A stretch of 64,000 bases of DNA. Source: Corynebacterium sp. 122RC1 (GTDB lineage Bacteria > Actinomycetota > Actinomycetes > Mycobacteriales > Mycobacteriaceae). Both the position numbers and the translations under genes were made by a program. Where the stretch lies: positions 1-64,000 of the forward strand of contig NZ_JANIKD010000012.1 of assembly GCF_024580955.1 (NCBI RefSeq). Direction: 5' to 3'. Positions 56,279 through 64,000 of the stretch are shown one piece after another. The notes under the pieces are model-generated. The model did no database searches. It had not been told where the DNA came from and saw only the letters and a list, made by a program, of their open reading frames with translations. The stretch's first letter is position 1. Every line of letters begins with the position of its first letter.

Positions 56279-56980
56279 ATGGTTTCACGTGAAACATCGC
56301 AAATTCGCGATGCCATCCGCATCACGGCGCCGGTAGGCCTAGGCATGATTCCTCTCGGATTGGCCTTCGGGCTCGTGGTGATCCAGGCCGGATTTAGCTG
56401 GTGGTGGGCGCCGGTGATGTCTATCTTGATCTACGCGGGCTCGATGGAGTTCCTCGCGGTGAACCTGATTACTGCCGGCGTTGGTCCAATTTCCGCCGCG
56501 ATCACCGGCTTCCTGGTGAACTTCCGTCACATCTTCTACGGGCTTACTTATCCGCGCCATCGAATCCGCTCCAAGCTGGGCCGCGCGTACTCAACGTATG
56601 CGCTCACCGACGAGGCCTACGCAATCGCCTCCGCACACCGCAACCTCACCGGCACACAGCTTCTGGTGATGCAGGTGATGTGCCAATTGCTTTGGGTCCT
56701 TTCCGGGACGGCCGGTGCCCTGTTTGGCCACGCAATCCCCCAAAGCATTGAAGGGATGGAGTTCGCGCTCACTTCCCTATTCGTGGTGCTCGCATGGGAA
56801 TCTTTCGGCGCGAACAAGGATTTCTCCCTCATTGTTTTTGCCTTGCTCTTTGCCGGCCTGGCTTTGATTGTTGCTCCCGGCCAGATGCTCATCGTTGCGC
56901 TGCTGAGCTACTTCGCATTCCTCTTGCTGCGCAACGCCTCCCCCACCATTGACCGCGCACTGACTTGGAAGGCACCATGA
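56279..56980 (+). CDS. AzlC-family branched-chain amino acid exporter, large subunit
   Basis: A 233-residue membrane protein of the AzlC (BrnF-like) family: PVGLGMIPLGLAFGLVVIQAGFSW, YAGSMEFLAVNLI, FLVNFRHIFYGLTYP and TYALTDEAYAIA. With the following AzlD subunit it exports branched-chain amino acids or methionine. No lrp gene is adjacent, unlike C. glutamicum brnFE. The N-terminal codons (VSRET) are read from a parS-like sequence. It overlaps azlD by 4 bp. Confidence 0.92.
   Translation: MVSRETSQIRDAIRITAPVGLGMIPLGLAFGLVVIQAGFSWWWAPVMSILIYAGSMEFLAVNLITAGVGPISAAITGFLVNFRHIFYGLTYPRHRIRSKLGRAYSTYALTDEAYAIASAHRNLTGTQLLVMQVMCQLLWVLSGTAGALFGHAIPQSIEGMEFALTSLFVVLAWESFGANKDFSLIVFALLFAGLALIVAPGQMLIVALLSYFAFLLLRNASPTIDRALTWKAP
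56281..56296. other. parS-like site in the azlC start (15/16)
   Basis: GGTTTCACGTGAAACA, one mismatch at position 1. It is only 42 bp from the perfect site at 56239 and lies inside codons 1-6 of azlC. Confidence 0.88.
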
Positions 56981-57276
56981 CCCAAATCTTCGCGGTACTC
57001 ATTCCCGTAGCACTAGTAACCATCGCGTTGCGACAGTTCCCCTTCAGCTTTGCCAAAGTAGATAGCCCGCTGATGGCGCTGCTAAGTATCACCATGCCAG
57101 TGGGTGTGATGACGATCCTCTGCGCGTACACCTTCAAAGATTCCGGGTATCCCCTCTACGTGGCGCTCGGCATTGCCATCACGCTGCTGGTGCACTGGTG
57201 GCGCCGCAGCGCGGGGCTTTCCATCATCGTGGGCACCATTAGCTACGTAGCCATGGTGAATCTTCTAGGAGCGTAG
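56977..57276 (+). CDS. AzlD-family exporter small subunit
   Basis: A 99-residue membrane protein with four hydrophobic segments, the small partner of AzlC (BrnE-like). The start ATG 56977 overlaps the azlC stop (ATGA). Its 3' end overlaps the convergent small gene by 38 bp. Confidence 0.9.
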   Translation: MTQIFAVLIPVALVTIALRQFPFSFAKVDSPLMALLSITMPVGVMTILCAYTFKDSGYPLYVALGIAITLLVHWWRRSAGLSIIVGTISYVAMVNLLGA

Positions 57277-57541
57277 CCCACCACTGCTCAAATACCTCCT
57301 TGGAGATATGTTCCACGTGAAACCCCTCAAGTTGGGCATAGGTATCTGGGTGCGGAACAATTTCCAGAGGGGGCGTGCCAGTGTGTTTGCCACCCGCAGC
57401 GCCGCCGCAAACCGCACCCGATGGATCAAGCTCTACCAAGCGGTGGAGCTTGGCGTTGGCGGCGTCGAGAGGCTCCAGCTCCGCGGCATGCGTCGCGGTG
57501 CCGGCACCGGGGATGGTCATCACGAGTTTCACGTACAACAT
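57239..57541 (-). CDS. Hypothetical small soluble protein coupled to the BASS transporter gene
   Basis: A 100-residue protein beginning MLYVKLVMTIPGAGTA and containing LVELDPSGAVCGG and PHPDTYAQLEGFHVEHISKEVFEQWW. I do not recognise it. The ATG abuts the stop of the transporter gene (TAAATG), with AAAGGAG upstream, so it is translated from the same mRNA, which supports that it is real. A 14/16 parS-like sequence lies within it. Confidence 0.7.
   Translation of the reverse strand: MLYVKLVMTIPGAGTATHAAELEPLDAANAKLHRLVELDPSGAVCGGAAGGKHTGTPPLEIVPHPDTYAQLEGFHVEHISKEVFEQWWATLLEDSPWLRS
57309..57324. other. parS-like site (14/16)
   Basis: TGTTCCACGTGAAACC, with mismatches at positions 5 and 16. It encodes GFHVEH on the minus strand. 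Confidence 0.6.
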
Positions 57542-58480
57542 TTAGCTCTCCTTTGCGTAGCGTGCAGCGAGCCAAGAACACATCATGAGCTGCACCTGGT
57601 GGAAAATCATCAAAGGCAAGATCAACAAACCCAGGTTGGCGGAGCCAAAAATCACCGCGGCCATCGGCAGGCCCGATGCTAAAGACTTCTTAGAGCCGCA
57701 GAATTGGATGGCAATCATATCGCTGCGGGAGAAGCCCAAGCGCAGCGCGGCAAAACGGGTGAACCACAACATGAGCGCCACCAGCGCAATCGATCCAAGC
57801 ACGAGGAACACGATCTGCGCCACCCCTACCGAACTCCAGATACCGGCCACCATGCCGGCGGAAAACGCCGAGTAGACCACCATGGTGATCGACCCCCGAT
57901 CCACCAGCTTCGTGGCCTTATTCGCCGCAAACTTCCCTACCCAGGGCCGCAGCAACTGCCCTAAAATAAACGGCAACAGCAACTGCACAGCGATGTCCAA
58001 AAACACCGACGTATCAATGCTTACCTGCGCGGACATCAACAGCATCACCAACAGCGGCGTGAGGAACACCCCGGCGATGTTGGAAGCCGAAGCACTCACG
58101 ATCGCCCCCGCCACATTTCCCCTGGCAATCGAGGTGAAAGCCACCGAAGACTGCACCGTAGACGGCACCAACGTGAGGTACAAAATACCCAGGTACATCT
58201 CCCGGCCCACCACCGCTTGCAGGGGCGCCAGCCCAAGGCCGATCAGCGGAAACACCACAAAGGTGATGGCCAGAATCATCAGGTGCAGGCGCCAGTTGCG
58301 CAAACCCTCCAGCGCCTCATGGGTAGAAAGGCGCGCGCCGTACAGGAAAAACAGCAGCGCGATCGCGATGGAGGTGGCCACGGAGAACGCGGAGGCGAAC
58401 TCTCCGCGGGCCGGGGCGATAATTGCCACGATCACCGCGAGGATGATTAAGGCAATCAGGGGATCAATCCGTTTGAGCAT
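57542..58480 (-). CDS. BASS-family (bile acid:sodium symporter 7-like) transporter
   Basis: A 312-residue protein with about nine or ten membrane helices, related to the SLC10A7/YfeH group. Landmarks are FFLYGARLSTHEALEGLRNWRLHL, LTLVPSTVQSSVAFTSIARGN (the crossover region) and FCGSKKSLASGLPMA. The substrate is unknown. ATG 58480 is chosen over an in-frame TTG at 58486. It lies 9 bp after the Rieske gene stop, within a trp-operon tail. Confidence 0.88.
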   Translation of the reverse strand: MLKRIDPLIALIILAVIVAIIAPARGEFASAFSVATSIAIALLFFLYGARLSTHEALEGLRNWRLHLMILAITFVVFPLIGLGLAPLQAVVGREMYLGILYLTLVPSTVQSSVAFTSIARGNVAGAIVSASASNIAGVFLTPLLVMLLMSAQVSIDTSVFLDIAVQLLLPFILGQLLRPWVGKFAANKATKLVDRGSITMVVYSAFSAGMVAGIWSSVGVAQIVFLVLGSIALVALMLWFTRFAALRLGFSRSDMIAIQFCGSKKSLASGLPMAAVIFGSANLGLLILPLMIFHQVQLMMCSWLAARYAKES

Positions 58481-58489
58481 AGGCAAAGC

Positions 58490-58849
58490 CTAACCTACTG
58501 TTGCGGTGCCATCCTCCACAGCAATATCCACCGGCTTCATGGGGGCTCGTGATGGCCCTTCCAACGGGGAGCCGTCCACAATTGAGAACGTGGAATTGTG
58601 CTTCAAGCACGTCACTTCATCGCCGCGCACTTCGGTGATCGTGCCGTTCTGATGAGGGCACAGCGTGGAGTAGGCCACATATTGGCCCGCAGTGGGCTGA
58701 GCCACGATGTACTCCCCCACGATCACTGCGGAACCAACGGGCACGTCCTGGACGGCAACGTCGATTTGCTCCTTGCCGCAGGCGGCGAGCAGCGCGCCCG
58801 CGAACGTGGAGGCGGTGCCAAGGAGGAACATTCGGCGTGAACAGGTCAT
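58490..58849 (-). CDS. Rieske [2Fe-2S] lipoprotein
   Basis: A 119-residue secreted protein. SRRMFLLG and LLAAC (C24) give a twin-arginine-like lipoprotein signal. The Rieske motif is complete: CPH (C64, H66) and CLKH (C81, H84), so it should bind a [2Fe-2S] cluster. It overlaps the trpA stop by 4 bp and is presumably cotranscribed with the trp operon. The role is unknown; it may be a small electron carrier or a stand-alone Rieske. Confidence 0.88.
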   Translation of the reverse strand: MTCSRRMFLLGTASTFAGALLAACGKEQIDVAVQDVPVGSAVIVGEYIVAQPTAGQYVAYSTLCPHQNGTITEVRGDEVTCLKHNSTFSIVDGSPLEGPSRAPMKPVDIAVEDGTATVG

Positions 58850-59628
58850 CGGGTGGCCTCTTTCATCGCGCGTACAAACTCCCCAAGCTCCTCATGGGAA
58901 CCGCCGCGCTCGATGATCGAGGTGATCGCGGAGCCAGTGATCGCGCCGGCGGCCCCAGCGGCGATGGCGTCGCGCACATGCTCGGGGGTGGAAATACCAA
59001 AACCGAGCAGCACCGGTGCACCGCCGTACTTCTTGATGTTGTTCACCACCTGGTCCAGGCCTTTCGTGCTCGAGGCGCGCTCGGTGCCGGTCACGCCGTC
59101 ACGCGAAATGGCGTAAATATAGCCTTCCGACGCCCGCGCCACACCTTCCAGCGTCTTCTCTGCAGCCTGGGCGGGAGCGATGAAAATTGGGGCAATCCCT
59201 GCTTTCTTGGCTGCCGCGATGAATTCCTCCCCCTCGCGCACCGGAACGTCTGGGATGAGGATGGAATCCGCGCCGGCTTCAGCGAACTGCTGGTAGAAGC
59301 GCTCAATGCCGCGGGTGAAGGCAACGTTGCCGTAGATCAGCATGCCGATTGGCAGCTCGGGGAACTCCTCGCGGATCTGCCGCACCAGGTCCAGCGCGGT
59401 ATCCACAGTGGTCCCAGCCTCGAGGGCGCGGATGTGGGCGCGTTGAATGGTGGGGCCATCTGCAACCGGATCAGAGAATGGGACGCCGAGTTCGAGGGCG
59501 TCGGCACCCGCGGCCACTACCGCGCGCACGATCTCCAGGCAGGCTTGCGGGGTTGGGTCGCCCAGCATGAGGAATGGCACGAATGCACCGCCCTCGATGC
59601 GTTGGAACATGGCTTCGTAGCGGGTCAT
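58846..59628 (-). CDS. trpA: Tryptophan synthase alpha subunit
   Basis: A 260-residue TIM-barrel enzyme that cleaves indole-3-glycerol phosphate. Signature DALELGVPFSDPVADGPTIQ with the catalytic Glu (E in LELG) and Asp (D near SILIPDVPVRE). Overlaps trpB by one base. Confidence 0.97.
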   Translation of the reverse strand: MTRYEAMFQRIEGGAFVPFLMLGDPTPQACLEIVRAVVAAGADALELGVPFSDPVADGPTIQRAHIRALEAGTTVDTALDLVRQIREEFPELPIGMLIYGNVAFTRGIERFYQQFAEAGADSILIPDVPVREGEEFIAAAKKAGIAPIFIAPAQAAEKTLEGVARASEGYIYAISRDGVTGTERASSTKGLDQVVNNIKKYGGAPVLLGFGISTPEHVRDAIAAGAAGAITGSAITSIIERGGSHEELGEFVRAMKEATR

Positions 59629-60818
59629 TACTTCTCCTCCAGGGTGCGGCGGACGTGTTCGATGTCTTTGTCGCCGCGGCCGGAAAGCGATACCAAAATG
59701 GTGATCGGCTCTTTGTTGGCCTCAGCTGTTTTTGCGCGTTTGAGGGCATAGGCCAGCGCGTGGCTGGACTCAAGCGCCGGGATGATGCCCTCTTTACGGG
59801 AGAGGACTTGGAAGGCGTCGAGTGCCTCGGCGTCAGTGATGGCAACGTATTGAGCGCGGCCCGTTTCCGCCAGGTAGGCGTGCTGCGGACCTACGCCTGG
59901 GTAGTCCAGACCTGCGGAAATGGAGTAGGACTCCTCAACTTGGCCGTCAGAGTTCCGCATCAAGTAGCTCTTCGCGCCGTGAAGAATGCCCACTTGACCG
60001 TTGTTGATGGTGGCTCCGTGCTCGCCCGAATCGAGGCCGTGCCCGCCGGGCTCCGCGCCAACGAGTTCCACGTGGTCGTCGTCAATGAAATCCGCGAACA
60101 TGCCGATCGCGTTGGAGCCGCCGCCCACGCAAGCGACCACAACATCGGGCAACGTGCCGATGCGCTCCAGCATCTGGGCGCGGGCCTCGGTGGAAATTAC
60201 GCGGTGGAACTCGCGAACAATCGTTGGGAATGGGTGCGGGCCTGCGGCGGTGCCGAGCAGGTAATGCGACTCATGGAAGGTCGCGGTCCAGTCTCGCAGA
60301 GCCTCATTGACGGCGTCCTTGAGGGTGCCGGAACCGGAATCCACGGAAACCACTTTGGCCCCCATGAGCTCCATGCGGTAAACGTTCGGCTGCTGGCGCT
60401 GCACATCCTTTGCACCCATGTATATCACGCATTCGAGGTCCAAAAGTGCACACGCGAGGGCGGTGGCCGTGCCGTGTTGGCCCGCGCCAGTTTCCGCGAT
60501 GATGCGGGTCTTGCCCATGCGCTTGGCCAACAGTGCCTGGCCAATCACCTGGTTGGTCTTGTGGGCGCCGCCGTGGACAAGGTCCTCACGCTTGAGGAAA
60601 ATGCGGGCGTACTCGTTGCCGAGCTTCGTGGCTTCAGTGATCGGCGTGGGGCGGCCCAGGTAGTCGCGCAGGTATCCGGCGAGTTCCTCGCGGAAGGCGG
60701 GGTCGTTCTGGGCGTCCACGAACGCCTGTTCAAGTTGATCAAGCGCAGGAATCAGCGACTCCGGCACGAACTGGCCGCCAAAGCGCCCGAAGTAGGCCGG
60801 AAGCAAAGTGTGGTTCAT
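59628..60818 (-). CDS. trpB: Tryptophan synthase beta subunit
   Basis: A 396-residue PLP enzyme that joins indole and serine. The PLP lysine is K87 in [18 protein letters not shown] binds the phosphate. Its 5' end overlaps trpCF by 4 bp. Confidence 0.98.
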   Translation of the reverse strand: MNHTLLPAYFGRFGGQFVPESLIPALDQLEQAFVDAQNDPAFREELAGYLRDYLGRPTPITEATKLGNEYARIFLKREDLVHGGAHKTNQVIGQALLAKRMGKTRIIAETGAGQHGTATALACALLDLECVIYMGAKDVQRQQPNVYRMELMGAKVVSVDSGSGTLKDAVNEALRDWTATFHESHYLLGTAAGPHPFPTIVREFHRVISTEARAQMLERIGTLPDVVVACVGGGSNAIGMFADFIDDDHVELVGAEPGGHGLDSGEHGATINNGQVGILHGAKSYLMRNSDGQVEESYSISAGLDYPGVGPQHAYLAETGRAQYVAITDAEALDAFQVLSRKEGIIPALESSHALAYALKRAKTAEANKEPITILVSLSGRGDKDIEHVRRTLEEK

Positions 60819-62209
60819 GGTTTCCCCTCGTTGTAGGTGCGAATGGTGCGGAAAACGGCAGTGATTTTCCCAGCGTCTTTTTCTCCCGGCGCACTCTCGA
60901 CGCCCGAGTTGATATCAAGCCCCATGCAGCCCACTGCCAGGGCCTCAGCGGCGTTTTCAGCGGAAATACCACCGGCGAGCAGGGCCTTTGCCTTCACAGC
61001 TTCCGGAACGGTGCCCCAATCAAAGGTGGTTCCGGTGCCGCCATCGCCAGCGTCCAGAACAAGCGTATCGACGCGCGGAGCGAGGGCTTCGGCAACGGTC
61101 GGTCCGGCGGATGTCATGGAGACAGCGCGCCAGATCTCGCGATCGCCGGCGATCGCTCGTACGGACTCAATGTATTCCAACTCCGCGGCGATGGAACCCT
61201 GGTACGGGGCATGGAGCTGGAGCACGGAGAAGCCATCCAGGAGCTCCTCCCAGCCGTTCGTCCGCCGCGAAACCGCAACCCAAGTGAGGCCTTGCTCGGC
61301 GTCGATAATTTTTTTCGATGTTTCACGTGAAACATTGCGCGGACTGGAGGCCTCAAACACCATGCCTCCATACGTTGCACCAGCGGCTCGGGCCATCTGC
61401 GCGATGCTCGGGCTGGTGATGCCGCAGACCTTGTTGCGTCCGTAGACGAGCTCACGAGCAGCGAGGTCCACGTCCGGCTGGCTGGTGAGCTGCGACCCCA
61501 CCAGGAAGCCGTTTGCAAAGGCACCGAGTTCGCGGACGGTGGCGTTGTTGCGGATGCCGGACTCGGAAATCAGCACCGCGTCCTCCGGAATCAAGCGGTG
61601 CAGCGCAGGGGTGCGGCCCAAATCGATGGAGAGATCATGCAGGTTGCGATTGTTCACGCCGAAGATGCGCGCGCCCAAGCGGATCGCTCGCCCCACCTCT
61701 TCCTCATCAATGACTTCCGTGAGCACATCCATGCCCAGGCGGGAAGCCTCCTGGTGGAGGAGGGTGTAGGTGGCGTCGTCGAGGACACTCAGCATCAGCA
61801 AGATCGCATCTGCGCCAAAGTAGCGCGCCGCGTGCACCTGCACCGGATCAATAATGAAGTCTTTGCACAGCACCGGAAGATGCGTGGACGCGGCCACCGT
61901 AGCCAGGTGGTTGTAATCGCCACCGAAACGATCCGGTTCACACAGCACGGAAATACCCGCAGCGTAACGCGAATACACCCGAGCGATATCACCCGGACTG
62001 TACTCCGCGCGGATCAAACCCAATGAGGGCGAAGAGGACTTGCACTCCATAATGAAGTTCGCTCCCCCGCGGCGGCCCAACGCGGCCTCCAAGGAACGAG
62101 TACTCAACGGCAAACGCGAAGGTTCCACGTGGGCAATACGCTTCCGGATCGCGTCCAAATGGCCGCGGCGGCCCTCCACGATGGATTCCAAAATGGTGCT
62201 ATTCGCCAT
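60815..62209 (-). CDS. trpCF: Fused indole-3-glycerol phosphate synthase / phosphoribosylanthranilate isomerase
   Basis: A 464-residue bifunctional protein. The N-terminal TrpC domain (about 1-255) shows [16 protein letters not shown] and [14 protein letters not shown]; the C-terminal TrpF domain (about 258-464) starts at [26 protein letters not shown] with catalytic Cys, followed by [17 protein letters not shown] and [15 protein letters not shown]. The order TrpC-TrpF is that of corynebacteria and enterics. I chose ATG 62209 with AGGGGGCG upstream. A perfect parS lies in the TrpF coding part (residues about 292-297, NVSRET). Confidence 0.96.
   Translation of the reverse strand: MANSTILESIVEGRRGHLDAIRKRIAHVEPSRLPLSTRSLEAALGRRGGANFIMECKSSSPSLGLIRAEYSPGDIARVYSRYAAGISVLCEPDRFGGDYNHLATVAASTHLPVLCKDFIIDPVQVHAARYFGADAILLMLSVLDDATYTLLHQEASRLGMDVLTEVIDEEEVGRAIRLGARIFGVNNRNLHDLSIDLGRTPALHRLIPEDAVLISESGIRNNATVRELGAFANGFLVGSQLTSQPDVDLAARELVYGRNKVCGITSPSIAQMARAAGATYGGMVFEASSPRNVSRETSKKIIDAEQGLTWVAVSRRTNGWEELLDGFSVLQLHAPYQGSIAAELEYIESVRAIAGDREIWRAVSMTSAGPTVAEALAPRVDTLVLDAGDGGTGTTFDWGTVPEAVKAKALLAGGISAENAAEALAVGCMGLDINSGVESAPGEKDAGKITAVFRTIRTYNEGKP
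61319..61334. other. parS site (perfect) inside trpCF
   Basis: TGTTTCACGTGAAACA, on the minus strand coding part of [12 protein letters not shown] in the TrpF domain, right after the conserved SPR segment. Confidence 0.95.
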
Positions 62210-63224
62210 AATTCGCCCCCTCATGAACAGCCAACCACCGCTCAACCTCACCGGAGCTAATCAGTTCCTTCGCTTGGGAGACGCCCTCGGCAATGCTATC
62301 CGCGCAGTTCACGGTGTAGAGCATTGCGCCGGCGGTCGCGCTAATCGCATCCAAGTGGGCCTGCGGTCCCCTGCCAGCGAAGGTCTCACGCATAGCGAGG
62401 GCATTTTCTTGGGCATCGCCACCCGCGAGAGCAGACAGTGGGTGCTGGGAAATGCCCATCTCTTCAGGGGTGATCTCATACTGTTCGATTTCGCCGTCGC
62501 GCAGCTCCCAAATGGTGGTGGGGCCGTGCACCGCAATCTCATCGGTACCGGAGCCATGAACCACCAGCGCGTGGCTGCGGCCGAGCTCACGGAACACCTC
62601 CGCAATAATCTGACCCAACTGTGGCTTTGCAATGCCCATGATCTGGAACTCAGGGCGCGCCGGGGCCAAAATTGGGCCCAAGGTGTTGAACAAGGTGGGC
62701 ACGCGCAGTGCCTTGCGGACTGGCTGTACATGCGCAACCGCTGGGTTGTACGCGGGGGCAAAAAGGAACGTAAAGTTCGAGGCCTCAAACTGGCGCACGG
62801 CGCGATCGGGATCCAGGTCGAGCGGAATGTTCAGCGCCTCGAGCACATCGGCAGAGCCGGACTTGGAGGAGACGGATCGGTTGCCGCACTTCACCATCTT
62901 CACTCCCCCCGCGGCCGCAACGAGTGAGGCAGCGGTAGTGACGTTGATGGTGTTGGAGCCATCGCCACCGGTACCTGCTGTGTCCAAAAGTCCCGCGCCG
63001 GTGATGGGGAACGGGCGGCCAGCAGCTAGGAACGCCTTGGCGGCACCCAGGATGTCAGCAAACGTCTCCCCTCGCGTGCGGATGGTGGCCAGCAGTGCGG
63101 CGATGTGGACGTCATCGTAATCACCAACCGTGAGCGGGGTAAAAACGTCCACTGCTTCCTGCACGGAAGGATTGTGGTTGTCGAGGAATTGGATGAGACG
63201 CTGTTGGGTCAATTCGCTAGTCAC
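62199..63224 (-). CDS. trpD: Anthranilate phosphoribosyltransferase
   Basis: A 341-residue transferase joining anthranilate to PRPP. The PRPP-binding motifs are DTAGTGGDGSNTINVTT and KCGNRSVSSKSGSADVLEAL. Overlaps trpCF by 11 bp and trpG by 4 bp. Confidence 0.97.
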   Translation of the reverse strand: MTSELTQQRLIQFLDNHNPSVQEAVDVFTPLTVGDYDDVHIAALLATIRTRGETFADILGAAKAFLAAGRPFPITGAGLLDTAGTGGDGSNTINVTTAASLVAAAGGVKMVKCGNRSVSSKSGSADVLEALNIPLDLDPDRAVRQFEASNFTFLFAPAYNPAVAHVQPVRKALRVPTLFNTLGPILAPARPEFQIMGIAKPQLGQIIAEVFRELGRSHALVVHGSGTDEIAVHGPTTIWELRDGEIEQYEITPEEMGISQHPLSALAGGDAQENALAMRETFAGRGPQAHLDAISATAGAMLYTVNCADSIAEGVSQAKELISSGEVERWLAVHEGANYGE

Positions 63225-63856
63225 TGTGCCGATCCTTGCTTTTGAGAAATAAGAAGTTCAATGCAACGGTCCAAAATTATTGGTCCTGCCGGGCTGAGCA
63301 CCGACTCCGGGTGGAATTGCAAACCAATCGCCATGTTATCCGTGGTCTTGGCGGCCATCACTACCCGGCCTATTGCAGAGTCGCAGGTACCCATTGGTGC
63401 GAGTTGCTCAGGCGGGTTTACACACCCGAGGGAGTGGTAGCGAGCAACTGGAACGAGGGTGCCGCGGAAGTTGTTTTCCAGGCCTGCGTCGGTAGTCAAA
63501 GAACCGAATAACTCTTGGCCTGCTTCCTCGAGAACCATGTTGTCCGTGGTGCCGTGTACGGGTCCACATGGAACCACCTCGCCACCAAAGTGCTCCAACA
63601 AGGCCTGGAAGCCCAAGCAAATGCCAAGAATTGGGACTTTGCCAATCACCTCAGCGATCAGCTTCATCATGTTACCCGCCTCCAGCGGGTGCCCCGGACC
63701 TGGAGAAAGGCAAATAAGATCCGGATTCGCTGCCAAAATCTCCTCGACGCTTACCGTGTTCCGGAACACGGTGCACTGGTAGCCAGCCACCGCGAAGGCG
63801 TCCACCAAGTTGTACACAAACGAATCCTGGTTATCCACCAGCACTACATGGGTCAT
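63221..63856 (-). CDS. trpG: Anthranilate synthase glutamine amidotransferase component
   Basis: A 211-residue class I amidotransferase. The nucleophile is C80 in ILGICLGFQ, and the catalytic His-x-Glu is in LQFHPESVL. It supplies ammonia to TrpE. Start overlaps the trpE stop (ATGA). Confidence 0.96.
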   Translation of the reverse strand: MTHVVLVDNQDSFVYNLVDAFAVAGYQCTVFRNTVSVEEILAANPDLICLSPGPGHPLEAGNMMKLIAEVIGKVPILGICLGFQALLEHFGGEVVPCGPVHGTTDNMVLEEAGQELFGSLTTDAGLENNFRGTLVPVARYHSLGCVNPPEQLAPMGTCDSAIGRVVMAAKTTDNMAIGLQFHPESVLSPAGPIILDRCIELLISQKQGSAQ

Positions 63857-64000
63857 CGGATCACCTTCACCGTCTTGCCGGCCGCGAGCGCGATTGCATG
63901 CAACACAGCGTAAGCCTTATGGAGAGTCTCGTCAGCCTCAGACTGTGGCTGAGAATCACGAACCACGCCCGCACCCGCCTGGACCACGGCGCGGCCACCT
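63853..64000 (-). CDS. trpE: Anthranilate synthase component I, C-terminal end (cut by window)
   Basis: The last 48 codons of trpE. The reading GRAVVQAGAGVVRDSQPQSE is the conserved C-terminal chorismate-binding segment, followed by ETLHKAYAVLHAI. The stop overlaps trpG by ATGA. The rest, including any leader, is outside the window. Confidence 0.93.
   Translation of the reverse strand, partial: GGRAVVQAGAGVVRDSQPQSEADETLHKAYAVLHAIALAAGKTVKVIR

Noticed and set aside
57525-57540. Further parS-like sequence AGTTTCACGTACAACA
   Set aside because: Three mismatches, with two in the core palindrome; too weak.

Overview
The window is the chromosomal replication-origin region of a Corynebacterium. 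The evidence is the gene order (dnaA-dnaN-recF-dciA-gyrB with gyrA nearby, facing rpmH-rnpA-yidD-yidC-rsmG-parA-parB), the actinobacterial fhaA-fhaB-pstP-rodA-pbpA-pknA-pknB cluster, a sigM-trxB-trxA-cwlM block, a fused TrpC-TrpF, BioQ-like operators and canonical parS sites. Base composition is GC-rich. The species cannot be fixed from the sequence alone.

Layout: 1-0.1 kb, edge of an IS3-type insertion sequence. 0.3-6.5 kb, a small membrane protein, bioB with its auxiliary bsaP, an M20 peptidase behind a BioQ-like operator pair, a PH-like membrane protein, a GT87 mannosyltransferase and an acyltransferase. 6.9 kb, tRNA-Leu. 7.3-16.6 kb, the cell-wall/division signalling operon (two FHA proteins, PP2C phosphatase, RodA, PbpA, PknA, PknB, then CrgA). 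16.7-16.95 kb, a cluster of seven DnaA-box-like sequences between convergent genes. 17-22.8 kb, rhomboid, cyclophilin, a small membrane protein, a CUT2 sugar ABC transporter, YceI and OsmC. 22.8-24.2 kb, a DUF4143 ATPase preceded by a 23-bp repeat array that reads as five overlapping micro-ORFs. 24.3-24.9 kb, two identical tRNA-Ala genes flanking a 34-codon peptide gene, then tRNA-Ile. 25-27.9 kb, DUF3566 and gyrA. 28-31.2 kb, an opposite-strand island (toxin-antitoxin-like pair, DUF1801, DUF6918, ogt, ROK regulator). 31.3-38.7 kb, gyrB, dciA, recF, dnaN, dnaA. DnaA boxes lie on both sides of dnaA, densest between dnaA and rpmH (38.7-38.9 kb), which I call oriC. 39.4-43.9 kb, ribosome/membrane insertion/segregation genes. 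44-55.6 kb, the conserved block parB-GNAT-like, cwlM, trxA, trxB, sigM, murJ (pseudokinase fusion), DUF6049, Nudix, pcnA. 55.6-58.8 kb, YqgE, AzlCD exporter, a small protein, BASS transporter, Rieske lipoprotein. 58.8-64 kb, trpA, trpB, trpCF, trpD, trpG and the 3' end of trpE.

The genes interlock. DnaA, DciA, DnaN, RecF and gyrase serve replication. ParA, ParB and seven parS or parS-like sites (18.7-61.3 kb) serve segregation. PknA/PknB/PstP with FhaA, the MurJ pseudokinase fusion and CwlM make up most of the known actinobacterial phospho-control of peptidoglycan synthesis.

Most unusual observations: the micro-ORF cascade before the DUF4143 ATPase, the remote DnaA-box cluster, a parS inside a perfect 36-bp bidirectional terminator, the duplicated tRNA-Ala around a small amphipathic peptide gene, and an isoleucine at the GyrA quinolone-resistance position.
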